Shown piece by piece: positions 25,123 through 32,829 of a stretch of 64,000 bases of DNA (position 1 is its first letter; every line of letters starts with the position of its first letter). The DNA comes from Streptomyces violascens (GTDB lineage: Bacteria > Actinomycetota > Actinomycetes > Streptomycetales > Streptomycetaceae). The stretch covers positions 930,001-994,000 of the forward strand of contig NZ_BMUA01000001.1 in assembly GCF_014649955.1 (NCBI RefSeq), written 5' to 3'. The notes below the pieces were generated by a model. It saw only the letters and a program-made list of their open reading frames with translations. It made no database searches and was not told where the DNA came from. A program made the translations under genes and the position numbers.

Positions 25123-26004
25123 ATGACCAACCCTGCGGAGAGACTCGTCGACCTGCTCGACCTGGAGCGGATCGAGGTCGACATCTTCCGTGGCCGCAGC
25201 CCCGAGGAGTCCCTCCAGCGGGTCTTCGGCGGGCAGGTCGCGGGCCAGGCCCTGGTCGCGGCCGGGCGCACCACGGACGGCGAGCGCCCGGTGCACTCGC
25301 TGCACGCGTACTTCCTGCGTCCGGGGCGTCCGGGCGTGCCGATCGTCTACCAGGTGGAGCGGGTGCGCGACGGGCGTTCCTTCACCACCCGGCGGGTCAC
25401 GGCCGTCCAGCAGGGCCGCACGATCTTCAACCTCACCGCGTCCTTCCACCGCCCGGAGCCCGGCAGCATCGAGCACCAGCTCCCGCCGCGCCTGGACTTC
25501 CCCGAGCCGGAGTCGCTGCCCACGGTCACCGAGGAGATCCGCGAGCACCTGGGCGCCCTTCCCGAGGCGCTGGAGCGGATGGCGCGCCGCCAGCCGTTCG
25601 ACATCCGGTACGTGGACCGGCTGCGCTGGACGGCCGAGGAGATCAAGGACGCGGATCCGCGCAGCGCGGTCTGGATGCGGGCGGTCGGCCCGCTGGGCGA
25701 CGACCCGCTGGTGCACACCTGCGCGCTGACGTACGCGAGCGACATGACGCTCCTGGACGCGGTGCGCATCCCGGTCGAGCCGCTGTGGGGGCCGCGCGGC
25801 TTCGACATGGCCTCGCTCGACCACGCGATGTGGTTCCACCGCCCGTTCCGCGCCGACGAGTGGTTCCTGTACGACCAGGAGTCCCCCATTTCCACGGGCG
25901 GCCGGGGCCTGGCCCGGGGCCGGATCTACAACCGCGAGGGCGAACTGCTGGTGTCGGTGGTCCAGGAGGGCCTCTTCCGACCCCTGACCGCCCCCACCGA
26001 CTGA
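25123..26004 (+). CDS. tesB: Acyl-CoA thioesterase II
   Basis: This 293-residue double hot-dog protein has the TesB landmarks FGGQVAGQAL, HSLHAYFLRPG, LDHAMWFHRPF (catalytic Asp), the following Ser/Thr region SPISTGGRG and VVQEGLFR (catalytic Gln). It hydrolyses medium- and long-chain acyl-CoA in the cytoplasm. It lies between the helicase and glutathione peroxidase genes on the same strand with short gaps, so the three may share a transcript although their jobs differ. A GAGAGGA lies about 11 nt before the ATG. Confidence 0.92.
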   Translation: MTNPAERLVDLLDLERIEVDIFRGRSPEESLQRVFGGQVAGQALVAAGRTTDGERPVHSLHAYFLRPGRPGVPIVYQVERVRDGRSFTTRRVTAVQQGRTIFNLTASFHRPEPGSIEHQLPPRLDFPEPESLPTVTEEIREHLGALPEALERMARRQPFDIRYVDRLRWTAEEIKDADPRSAVWMRAVGPLGDDPLVHTCALTYASDMTLLDAVRIPVEPLWGPRGFDMASLDHAMWFHRPFRADEWFLYDQESPISTGGRGLARGRIYNREGELLVSVVQEGLFRPLTAPTD

Positions 26005-26035
26005 TCAACTCACCTTATTCCAGAAGGAGTTACCG

Positions 26036-26524
26036 ATGAGCCTGTACGACATCCCGCTGCGCACCCTGACCGGCGAGCCGACTTCCCTCGCCGACTACAA
26101 GGGCCGCGCCGTGCTCCTGGTGAACGTGGCGTCCAAGTGCGGTCTGACCCCGCAGTACGCGGGCCTCGAGCGCCTCCAGAAGGAGTACGGCGGCCGTGGC
26201 CTGACCGTGCTCGGCGTGCCGTGCAACCAGTTCGGCGGCCAGGAGCCCGGCACCGCCGAGGAGATCGGCACGTTCTGCTCGGCGACCTACGGCGTGACCT
26301 TCCCGCTCCTGGAGAAGACCGATGTGAACGGCGCCGGCCGGCACCCGCTGTACGCGGAGCTGACGAAGACCGCGGACGCCGACGGCGAGGCCGGCGACAT
26401 CCAGTGGAACTTCGAGAAGTTCCTGCTCACCCCGCAGGGCGAGGTGGCCGCCCGGATCCGCCCCCGCACGGAGCCGGAGGCCCCCGAGGTCGTCGCTCTC
26501 ATCGAGGCCAACCTCCCTGCCTGA
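26036..26524 (+). CDS. Glutathione peroxidase family thiol peroxidase
   Basis: This 162-residue thioredoxin-fold peroxidase has the catalytic tetrad: Cys35 in NVASKCGLTPQY, Gln69 in FGGQEPG, and Trp124-Asn125 in QWNFEKF. It is a Cys, not selenocysteine, enzyme. Streptomyces lacks glutathione, so the reductant is more likely thioredoxin or mycothiol-linked. An AGAAGGAG ribosome-binding site precedes the ATG. A strong terminator follows. Confidence 0.92.
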   Translation: MSLYDIPLRTLTGEPTSLADYKGRAVLLVNVASKCGLTPQYAGLERLQKEYGGRGLTVLGVPCNQFGGQEPGTAEEIGTFCSATYGVTFPLLEKTDVNGAGRHPLYAELTKTADADGEAGDIQWNFEKFLLTPQGEVAARIRPRTEPEAPEVVALIEANLPA

Positions 26525-26540
26525 CCCGGCAGTTGACGCC

Positions 26541-26577
26541 AAGGCGCTCCCCCCTCCTCCGAGGGCGGGGGCGCCTT
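26541..26577. terminator. Terminator after the peroxidase gene
   Basis: The stem AAGGCGC(T)CCCCC pairs with GGGGGCGCCTT with one bulged base, and TTT follows on the plus strand. It also lies just past the convergent small membrane gene. Confidence 0.7.
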
Positions 26578-26595
26578 TCGCGCACCCGGCTCCGG

Positions 26596-26814
26596 TCACC
26601 GGCGCCCGAGCGTCTTGGCGTGCGCATGCGACCAGCTCGTGAGGATCACTCCGGCGGCGATCACGACCGCGTACGCGCAGAGCAGGGCCCAGAATCCGGC
26701 GGGGATCCAGCCGAGCAGTCCGCGGTTGTCGTGGTCGATGAGCAGTCGGATCGCGCCCTGAGTGAACAGGGCCATCATGATCGCGCCGACGATCTGCAAC
26801 ACGTCGTACTTCAT
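26596..26814 (-). CDS. Small two-helix membrane protein, probable TetR target
   Basis: This 72-residue protein starts MKYDVLQIVGAIMM and has two hydrophobic segments joined by a short LIDHDNRGLLGW loop, with a His-rich tail (SHAHAKTLGRR). GAGAGGA sits 3-4 nt before the chosen ATG; the frame to 26877 was rejected because it runs through the operators. No family is recognised. A 16-bp palindrome 31 bp upstream and a divergent TetR gene suggest it is the regulated target. Confidence 0.7.
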   Translation of the reverse strand: MKYDVLQIVGAIMMALFTQGAIRLLIDHDNRGLLGWIPAGFWALLCAYAVVIAAGVILTSWSHAHAKTLGRR

Positions 26815-26844
26815 GGTTCCTCTCCCGTTTGAATCCTCACCCGT

Positions 26845-26860
26845 TGATACGAACGTATCA
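26845..26860. promoter_or_regulatory. TetR-type operator TGATACGAACGTATCA
   Basis: This 16-bp palindrome has 7-bp arms (TGATACG/CGTATCA) around a central AA. It lies between the divergent small membrane gene and the zinc-finger TetR gene, nearer the former, where it would overlap its promoter. Confidence 0.65.
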
Positions 26861-26880
26861 GCGCGAATGTGCGTCATCCC

Positions 26881-26923
26881 TGGTGTGAGGCGCCTTACGT
26901 CACACCAATTTCGCGCCTATAGT
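26881..26923 (+). promoter_or_regulatory. Second operator TGGTGTGA-n11-TCACACCA and TetR promoter
   Basis: Perfect 8-bp arms (26881-26888, 26900-26907) overlap a weak -35 (TTACGT, 26895-26900). TATAGT at 26918-26923, 17 bp later, is an excellent -10 and ends 7 nt before the GTG of the TetR gene. The gene therefore appears to have a leaderless mRNA whose promoter is covered by this operator. Confidence 0.6.
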
Positions 26924-26930
26924 CAGTTGC

Positions 26931-27683
26931 GTGCGTGACGAAAAGGAAGCGCGGTGCGAGGTGTGCGGCACGGATCTGGCCCCGGCGGGACGCGGGCGTC
27001 CGGCCCGCTATTGCTCGCGGAGCTGTCAGGCGCGGGCGTACCGCGCCCGCAAGCGGCCGCCTCTGCCGGAGCCCGAGCCGCAGGAGCCCGAGGAGCTGGA
27101 GGGGCGGCGGCGGGAGATCGCCGGGGCGGTGTGGCGCATCGCGGCCGGGCGGGGGCTGCACGAGGCGAGCATGCGCGAGATCGCGGCCGAGGCGGGCGTC
27201 TCGCTGCGCTCGGTCCAGTACCACTTCGGCAGCAAGCACCAACTCCTCGTCGGCGCGCTGAAGTTGCTGCACGCGGACAATGAACGGCGTGCCTGTGAGC
27301 GCATCGATCACGACCCGGGCGATCCGCGCGCGCTGCTCAACGCGATCCTGGAGGAGTGCCTGCCGCTCGACGAGGAGCGGCGCTTCGGGCTGCGGGTTCT
27401 CTCGGCGTACTACTCCCGCAGCCTCACCGATCCCGCGCTGGCGGCGGTGTTCCTGAGCGCCGAGCACCCGCTGGAGGATCTGGTCGCGTGGGTCATCGGG
27501 CAGGCGCAGGAGGGCGGTGCGTGCCGGCACGGGCTCGACGCGCGGCACGAGGCCGATCTACTGGTGTCGGGCGCCGTGGGGCTCGGCGGGGACATGCTGC
27601 ACGGGCGGCGCGGCCCGGCCGAGGTGACGGCCACCCTGGGCTATCACCTCGACCGGATCTTCGAGCCGCGCGCCGGTCGCTAG
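26931..27683 (+). CDS. TetR family regulator with N-terminal zinc-ribbon
   Basis: This 250-residue protein has an N-terminal CX2C-X15-CX3C cluster (Cys9, 12, 28 and 32) followed by an Arg-rich stretch and a Pro/Glu linker. Then comes a TetR DNA-binding domain (MREIAAEAGVSLRSVQYHFGSKHQLL) and an alpha-helical ligand domain. The extra metal-binding ribbon is unusual for TetR proteins but recurs in Streptomyces. It starts with GTG, apparently leaderless. Two different palindromes upstream suggest autoregulation and control of the divergent membrane gene. Its TAG stop shares CTAG with the convergent acyl-CoA dehydrogenase stop. Confidence 0.85.
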   Translation: MRDEKEARCEVCGTDLAPAGRGRPARYCSRSCQARAYRARKRPPLPEPEPQEPEELEGRRREIAGAVWRIAAGRGLHEASMREIAAEAGVSLRSVQYHFGSKHQLLVGALKLLHADNERRACERIDHDPGDPRALLNAILEECLPLDEERRFGLRVLSAYYSRSLTDPALAAVFLSAEHPLEDLVAWVIGQAQEGGACRHGLDARHEADLLVSGAVGLGGDMLHGRRGPAEVTATLGYHLDRIFEPRAGR

Positions 27684-28909
27684 CGGATCGGCATGCCCGA
27701 GAGGGTGCGGGCGATGACGAGCCGCTGGATCTCGCTCGTCCCCTCAAAAATGGTGTAGATAGCGGCGTCCCTGTGCATGCGCTCCACCGGGTATTCACGG
27801 GTGAAGCCGTTGCCGCCGAGGATCTGGATCGCCTGGGCGGTGACCTTCTTGGCCGTCTCGCTGGCGTACAGCTTGGACATCGAGCCCTCGGCCGACTCGA
27901 ACTTCTTGCCCGTCGTCGCCATCCAGGACGCGCGCCACACCAGCAGGCGGGCCGCGTCGATCTGGGTGCGCATGTCGGCGAGCTGGAAGGCGATGCCCTG
28001 GTTGTCGATGATCGGGCGGCCGAACTGCTCGCGAGTCTTGGCGTATTCGAGCGCGTAGTCGTACGCGGCCCGCGCGGTGCCGACCGCCATCGCGCCGACG
28101 GCCGGGCGGGAGGCCTCGAACGTGGCCATCGCCGCGTTCTTCACGCGCTCCCCGCCACCTGCCTTCGCCTTCTCACGGGCCCGGGCGAGCCGCTCGTCGA
28201 GCTTCTCCTTGCCGCCGAGCAGGCAGTGACCCGGGACGCGAACGTCCTCGAGGACCACCTCGGCGGTGTGCGAGGCACGGATGCCGTGCTTCTTGAACTT
28301 CTGGCCCTGCGTCAGACCCGGGGTGCCCGGCGGCACGATGAAGGAAGCGTGGCCCTTGGAGCCGAGGTCGGCGTCGACGACCGCGACGACGACGTGGACA
28401 TTGGCGATGCCGCCGTTGGTAGCCCAGGTCTTGGTGCCGTTCAGGACCCACTCGTCCTTGGCCGCGTCGTACACGGCCCGGGTGCGCATCGAGGCGACGT
28501 CGGAGCCCGCGTCCGGCTCGGAGGAGCAGAAGGCGGCGACCTTGACGTCCGTCACGTCGCCGTACATCTGCGGGATCCAGGTGCCGATCTGCTCCTCGGT
28601 GCCGTTGGCGAGGACGCCGACGGCGGCAAGTCCCGTGCCGACGATGGAGAGCGCTATGCCCGCATCGCCCCAGAACAGCTCCTCCATGGCGACCGGGATG
28701 CCCAGGCCGCTCGGGTCGAAGAACTGCTGCGCATAGAAGTCGAGGGAGTAGATTCCCACCTTGGCCGCCTCCTGGATCACCGGCCAGGGGGTCTCCTCGC
28801 GCTCGTCCCACTCGGCGGCCGCGGGACGGATCACATCCTTGGCGAACCCGTGCAGCCAGTCACGGACCTGCTTCTGGTCGTCGTTGAGATCCATCGTGAA
28901 CTCGGCCAT
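27680..28909 (-). CDS. Acyl-CoA dehydrogenase
   Basis: This 409-residue FAD flavoprotein of the acyl-CoA dehydrogenase family carries FCSSEPDAGSDV, KTWATNGGIA, GIRASHTAEV and the C-terminal catalytic base Glu389 in IFEGTSEIQR. It catalyses the first oxidation step of fatty-acyl or branched acyl-CoA breakdown; chain preference is not readable. GGAGGGG lies just upstream of ATG 28909. A divergent TetR gene and paired GTTAC-type operators in between indicate TetR control. Confidence 0.92.
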   Translation of the reverse strand: MAEFTMDLNDDQKQVRDWLHGFAKDVIRPAAAEWDEREETPWPVIQEAAKVGIYSLDFYAQQFFDPSGLGIPVAMEELFWGDAGIALSIVGTGLAAVGVLANGTEEQIGTWIPQMYGDVTDVKVAAFCSSEPDAGSDVASMRTRAVYDAAKDEWVLNGTKTWATNGGIANVHVVVAVVDADLGSKGHASFIVPPGTPGLTQGQKFKKHGIRASHTAEVVLEDVRVPGHCLLGGKEKLDERLARAREKAKAGGGERVKNAAMATFEASRPAVGAMAVGTARAAYDYALEYAKTREQFGRPIIDNQGIAFQLADMRTQIDAARLLVWRASWMATTGKKFESAEGSMSKLYASETAKKVTAQAIQILGGNGFTREYPVERMHRDAAIYTIFEGTSEIQRLVIARTLSGMPIR

Positions 28910-28930
28910 GTCCCCTCCACCACTCCAAGC

Positions 28931-28969
28931 GTTACTTGCGGTAACCGCAGTCTGTTACCGACGGGTAGC
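28931..28969. promoter_or_regulatory. Two adjacent TetR-type operator sites
   Basis: GTTACTTGCGGTAAC (28931-28945) has perfect GTTAC/GTAAC arms, and the overlapping TGCGGTAACCGCA is itself palindromic. GTTACCGACGGGTAG follows at 28954-28968 with TACC/GGTA arms. They lie 22-60 bp upstream of the acyl-CoA dehydrogenase ATG and before the TetR gene, placed to control both. Confidence 0.6.
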
Positions 28970-29085
28970 CCATGTCAACCGACCACCGGCCGCCCAGCGC
29001 CGCCGCCGGGCGGAGTGTTACGTTGCGCAAGGCTTTCGACAGATGGAACCCACGGAAAATGCAGTACGGGCGGGGAGAAGAACCC

Positions 29086-29739
29086 ATGGAGACCACACAG
29101 CAGGCCGGACAGCAGCGAACGGCGGCGGAGCGCCGACGGCGCGAACTGCTGGAGGCGGCGGACCGGGTGGTGCTCCGGGACGGCCCGAAGGCCTCCATGA
29201 ACGCGATCGCGGCGGAGGCGGGCATCACCAAGCCCATCCTCTACCGCCACTTCGGCGACAAGGGCGGGCTCTACCGGGCGCTCGCCAAGCGCCACACCGA
29301 CGCCCTGCTCTCCGCGCTGCGGGCCGCGCTCGACGCGCCGGCCGAGCGGCGCGAGCGGGTCGAGGCGACGCTGGAGACCTATCTGACGGCCATCGAGGCG
29401 CGGCCTCAGGTGTACCGGTTCCTGATGCACCCCGCCGAGGACGCCCCGGCTCCGGAGTCCGAGCAGGGCTTCGACGTGGGCCGGCACTCCGCGCCGCTGC
29501 TTCGCCGCATGGGTGAGGATCTGGGTGTGGTGATCGCCGAGCGGATCGATCTCGGGCCGGGCAGCGAGGTGCTCGCGCGGGTCTGGGGGCACGGGATCGT
29601 CGGCATGATGCATGCGGCGGGTGACTGGTGGCTGGGCGAACGCCCGTGCTCCCGCGCGGAGTTGGTCCAGGCCCTGGCGGACCTCCTGTGGGGCCGCCTG
29701 GCCGCCGCCGGCGACAGAGTGGGCGGGCCCAGCTTCTGA
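29086..29739 (+). CDS. TetR family transcriptional regulator
   Basis: This 217-residue protein has a standard TetR HTH (AIAAEAGITKPILYRHFGDKGGLY) and a helical effector domain. The ATG at 29086 follows GGGGAGAAG; the frame is open to 28972 but that part has no ribosome-binding site at its start and overlaps the operators. It is divergent from the acyl-CoA dehydrogenase and probably represses it until an acyl-CoA is bound. The ligand is inferred only. Confidence 0.88.
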   Translation: METTQQAGQQRTAAERRRRELLEAADRVVLRDGPKASMNAIAAEAGITKPILYRHFGDKGGLYRALAKRHTDALLSALRAALDAPAERRERVEATLETYLTAIEARPQVYRFLMHPAEDAPAPESEQGFDVGRHSAPLLRRMGEDLGVVIAERIDLGPGSEVLARVWGHGIVGMMHAAGDWWLGERPCSRAELVQALADLLWGRLAAAGDRVGGPSF

Positions 29740-29743
29740 CCCC

Positions 29744-29975
29744 CACCCCGCCCCTTCCCCAAGGCCTCCGGCGGTGAAGGGACCCCGGGGCTCCGCCCCA
29801 GGCCCCGTATCGCGCCCGAAGGGCGCTCGTCCTCGAACGCCGGACGGGCTGACATGCCCGGTGCGAGCCGGCATCGCCCCTGCTAGGGGCGCGGGGAACT
29901 GCGCGACCAGCCAACTACGACCCGCAGCCGGCCTACTCCCCCGGCGGGTTCGGGGAAGGGGCGGGGCGGGGCCAG
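29744..29975. repeat. Repeat element C with inverted GC-rich ends
   Basis: The left end (about 29744-29775, CCCCGCCCCTTCCCC then CCTCCGGCGG) is the inverted counterpart of the right end (about 29940-29972, CCGGCGGG then GGGGAAGGGGCGGGG). The interior has CGCGCCCGAAGGGCGC, GCGCTCGTCCTCGAACGCC and GGGGCGCGGGGAACTGCGCGACCAGCC, the last being a common Streptomyces intergenic phrase. The right end runs into the 3' end of the peptide deformylase gene. No transposase is present. Confidence 0.7.
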
Positions 29976-30520
29976 TCCGCCCGTCCGCCCCACGGCGTCC
30001 TGCGGATCGCCCGCCGCAACCGGGACCTGCGCCACCCCGTGACCCGGTCCGCGTACACCAGCCCCTCCAAGTGGTCGCACTCGTGCTGCAGGCACCTCGC
30101 GAAGAACCCGGTGCCTTCGATGCGGACCGGCGCGCCGGAGAGGTCGACGCCCTCCACCACCGCACGGTCGAAGCGCGAGGTCGGCGCCTCAAGGCCCGGC
30201 AGGGAGAGGCAGCCCTCGGCGCCGCGCACCTCGATGCCGTCGGCCTCCACGAGGCGGGGGTTGACGACGTACCCCAGATGCCGCACGTCCTCGTCGTCGG
30301 GGCAGTCGTACACGAACACCCGCCGGGCGACGCCGATCTGGTTCGCCGCCAGGCCGACACCGTCGGCCGCGTACATCGTCGCGAACATGTCCTCGACGAG
30401 CCGGTGCAGCTCGGGACCGAAGTCCGTGACGGGTTCGCAGGGGGCGTGGAGCAACCGGTCACCGAGGAGACTCATCTCTCGTACGGAGCCGGAACTGCCG
30501 GGAATGGGGCGGTGGCGCAT
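29933..30520 (-). CDS. def: Peptide deformylase
   Basis: This 195-residue metalloenzyme removes the formyl group from nascent proteins. All three motifs are intact: GVGLAANQ (54-61), EGCLS with metal ligand Cys104 (102-106), and QHECDH with His146, Glu147 and His150 (145-150). It is probably one of several Streptomyces deformylases. ATG 30520 was preferred to 30622 because the N-terminal extension is low-complexity. The last dozen residues, Pro-rich, and the stop are encoded by the end of a dispersed repeat. The divergent neighbour is murT. Confidence 0.92.
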   Translation of the reverse strand: MRHRPIPGSSGSVREMSLLGDRLLHAPCEPVTDFGPELHRLVEDMFATMYAADGVGLAANQIGVARRVFVYDCPDDEDVRHLGYVVNPRLVEADGIEVRGAEGCLSLPGLEAPTSRFDRAVVEGVDLSGAPVRIEGTGFFARCLQHECDHLEGLVYADRVTGWRRSRLRRAIRRTPWGGRADWPRPAPSPNPPGE

Positions 30521-30637
30521 GGGCGCAAGAGTACGTTCCGAGGGGTGGAGGCCATTCCGGATGGTGGCGCGGTTCGGGCCGCCGACCGGATCTCGATAGG
30601 CTGACACCCGACCCAGGCGCAAGGAGGATCAAGGACG

Positions 30638-31885
30638 ATGTCAGGACACGTTGGAGGTGCCGGGCCCCTGTCACCGCGAGCCAAGCTGGCGGTGACCGCG
30701 GGCAAGGCCGCCGCGGCGGTGTCGCGCGCGGCGGGCCGGGGCAGTGGATCGGTGATCGGCGGGCGCGTCGCGCTCAAGCTCGACCCCGATCTGCTCGGGC
30801 GGCTCGCCACTCATCTGGACGTCGTCCTGGTGTCGGCGACGAACGGCAAGACGACCACGACCCGGCTGATCGCCGAGGCACTGCGGGCCAGCGGCCCGGT
30901 GGTGTCGAACGCGCTCGGCGCCAACATGCCGGCCGGCATCACGTCGGCGCTGGCGGGCGGTTCGGACGCCAAGTACGGCGTGATCGAGGTCGACGAGAAG
31001 TATCTGGCGGGAGTCGCGCGCGATGTGACGCCCAAGGCGATCGCGCTGCTCAACCTCTCGCGCGACCAGCTGGACCGCGCCGCCGAGACCCGCATGCTCG
31101 CCGAGAAGTGGCGCGAGGGCCTGTCCGGCTCCAAGGCCGTGGTGATCGCCAACGCGGACGACCCGCTGGTCGTGTGGGCGGCGTCCTCCTCCCCCAATGT
31201 GGTGTGGGTGGCGGCCGGTCAGGAGTGGAAGGACGACGCCTGGTCGTGCCCCGCCTGCGGCGGTGTGATGCAGCGGCCCGGCGACGACTGGTTCTGCGGC
31301 GAGTGCGGTTTCCGCCGCCCGGCCCCCAGTTGGGTGCTCAACGGCGACTACGTCCTCGACCCGCACGGCTCGGCCTGGCCGATCCACCTCCAGCTGCCCG
31401 GCCGTGCCAACAAGGCGAACGCCGCGACCTCCGCCGCGGTCGCCGCGGTGTTCGGGGTGCCGCCGCAGGTCGCCCTGGAGCGCATGTACCAGGTGCAGGC
31501 GGTCGCGGGACGCTACGACGTGGTCAGCTTCCAGGGGCGGGAGCTGCGGCTGCTGCTCGCGAAGAACCCGGCGGGCTGGCTCGAAACGTTTTCCCTCATC
31601 GACCCGCCGCCCACCCCGGTCGTCCTGTCCGTCAACGCCCGCGGCGCGGACGGCACGGACACCTCCTGGCTGTGGGACGTCGACTACACCCGGCTCGCCG
31701 GCCACCCGATCTTCGTGATCGGCGACCGCAAGCTGGACCTGGCGGTGCGCCTCGAGGTCGCGAACCTGGACTTCCGGGTCTGCGAAAGCCTGGAGGAGTG
31801 CGCCCAGTTGGCGCCGCCCGGGCGGATCGAGCTCATCGCCAACTACACCGCGTTCCAGGACGTCCGCCGCGTCGTCGGCAACTGA
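30638..31885 (+). CDS. murT: Lipid II isoglutaminyl synthase, ligase subunit MurT
   Basis: This 415-residue Mur-ligase-family protein has the ATP motif ATNGKTTTT (67-75), DEKYLAGVARD and NLSRDQLDR, an inserted four-Cys zinc ribbon (CPAC...CGEC, about 205-228) and a C-terminal MurT domain. With GatD it amidates the D-Glu of lipid II to D-isoglutamine. Both genes are adjacent, 25 nt apart, as in other Gram-positives. An AAGGAGG lies about 11 nt before the ATG. Confidence 0.93.
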   Translation: MSGHVGGAGPLSPRAKLAVTAGKAAAAVSRAAGRGSGSVIGGRVALKLDPDLLGRLATHLDVVLVSATNGKTTTTRLIAEALRASGPVVSNALGANMPAGITSALAGGSDAKYGVIEVDEKYLAGVARDVTPKAIALLNLSRDQLDRAAETRMLAEKWREGLSGSKAVVIANADDPLVVWAASSSPNVVWVAAGQEWKDDAWSCPACGGVMQRPGDDWFCGECGFRRPAPSWVLNGDYVLDPHGSAWPIHLQLPGRANKANAATSAAVAAVFGVPPQVALERMYQVQAVAGRYDVVSFQGRELRLLLAKNPAGWLETFSLIDPPPTPVVLSVNARGADGTDTSWLWDVDYTRLAGHPIFVIGDRKLDLAVRLEVANLDFRVCESLEECAQLAPPGRIELIANYTAFQDVRRVVGN

Positions 31886-31910
31886 CCCGAGCAAGGAGCA
31901 AGCAAGCGAC

Positions 31911-32639
31911 ATGGCAGACAACAGCCTGCGCCTCGTGTGGGTCTACCCCGACCTGCTGAGCACCTACGGCGACCAGGGCAACGCCCTGGTCGTGGAGCGC
32001 CGGGCGCGCCAGCGCGGCCTGGAAGTGCACCGGCTCGACGTCCGCAGCGACCAGCCGATCCCGACGTCCGGTGACATCTACCTCATCGGCGGCGGCGAGG
32101 ACCGGCCGCAGCGGCTCGCGGCCGAGCGGCTGCGCCGCGACACCGGGCTGAGCCGCGCCGCGTCCAACGGCGCGATCATCTTCTCGGTCTGCGCCGGGTA
32201 CCAGATCCTGGGCCACGAGTTCATCAACGACCTCGGCGAGCGCGAGCCGGGCCTCGGCCTGCTCGACGTGATCTCGACGCGCGGCGAGGGCGAGCGCTGC
32301 GTCGGCGACGTCCTCGGCGACATCGACGAGCGGCTCGGGCTCCCCCAGCTCACCGGATTCGAGAACCACCAGGGCGTCACCCACCTCGGTCCGACCGCCC
32401 GCCCGTTCGCCCGGGTCCGCCTGGGCAAGGGCAACGGCACGGGCGACGGCACCGAGGGCGCGTACAACGACACCGTCTTCGGTACGTACATGCACGGCCC
32501 GGTCCTCGCGCGCAATCCGCAGATCGCGGACATGCTCCTGAAGCTGGCCCTCGACGTGAACGCGCTGCCGCCGACGGACGACCGCTGGTACGAGGCGCTG
32601 CGCGCCGAGCGCATCGCGTCGGCGACCCAGCCCGCGTAA
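31911..32639 (+). CDS. gatD: Lipid II isoglutaminyl synthase, glutamine amidotransferase subunit GatD
   Basis: This 242-residue class I (CobB/CobQ-like) glutaminase has the nucleophile Cys94 in FSVCAGYQILG and a catalytic His195 in GTYMHGPVL. It supplies ammonia to MurT for amidation of lipid II. The start ATG follows GCAAGGAGCAAG. Together with murT it forms a two-gene operon in cell-wall synthesis. Confidence 0.93.
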   Translation: MADNSLRLVWVYPDLLSTYGDQGNALVVERRARQRGLEVHRLDVRSDQPIPTSGDIYLIGGGEDRPQRLAAERLRRDTGLSRAASNGAIIFSVCAGYQILGHEFINDLGEREPGLGLLDVISTRGEGERCVGDVLGDIDERLGLPQLTGFENHQGVTHLGPTARPFARVRLGKGNGTGDGTEGAYNDTVFGTYMHGPVLARNPQIADMLLKLALDVNALPPTDDRWYEALRAERIASATQPA

Positions 32640-32829
32640 CGCCCGAACGGGGCAAGAGCGGATACCTTGGGCAACTCGGTCCGGCTGGTGGGCGGTTCGT
32701 ACGTTCGTACCACGTCCATCAGTCGGACCTCCGATTCGGCCCCCGTCACCCTGCGCCGGTAGGGTGACGGGGATCCAACCGGACGACGTGGTCCGGTCGT
32801 CGGCCCACGTTGCAAAGGTTCTCCGGGCA

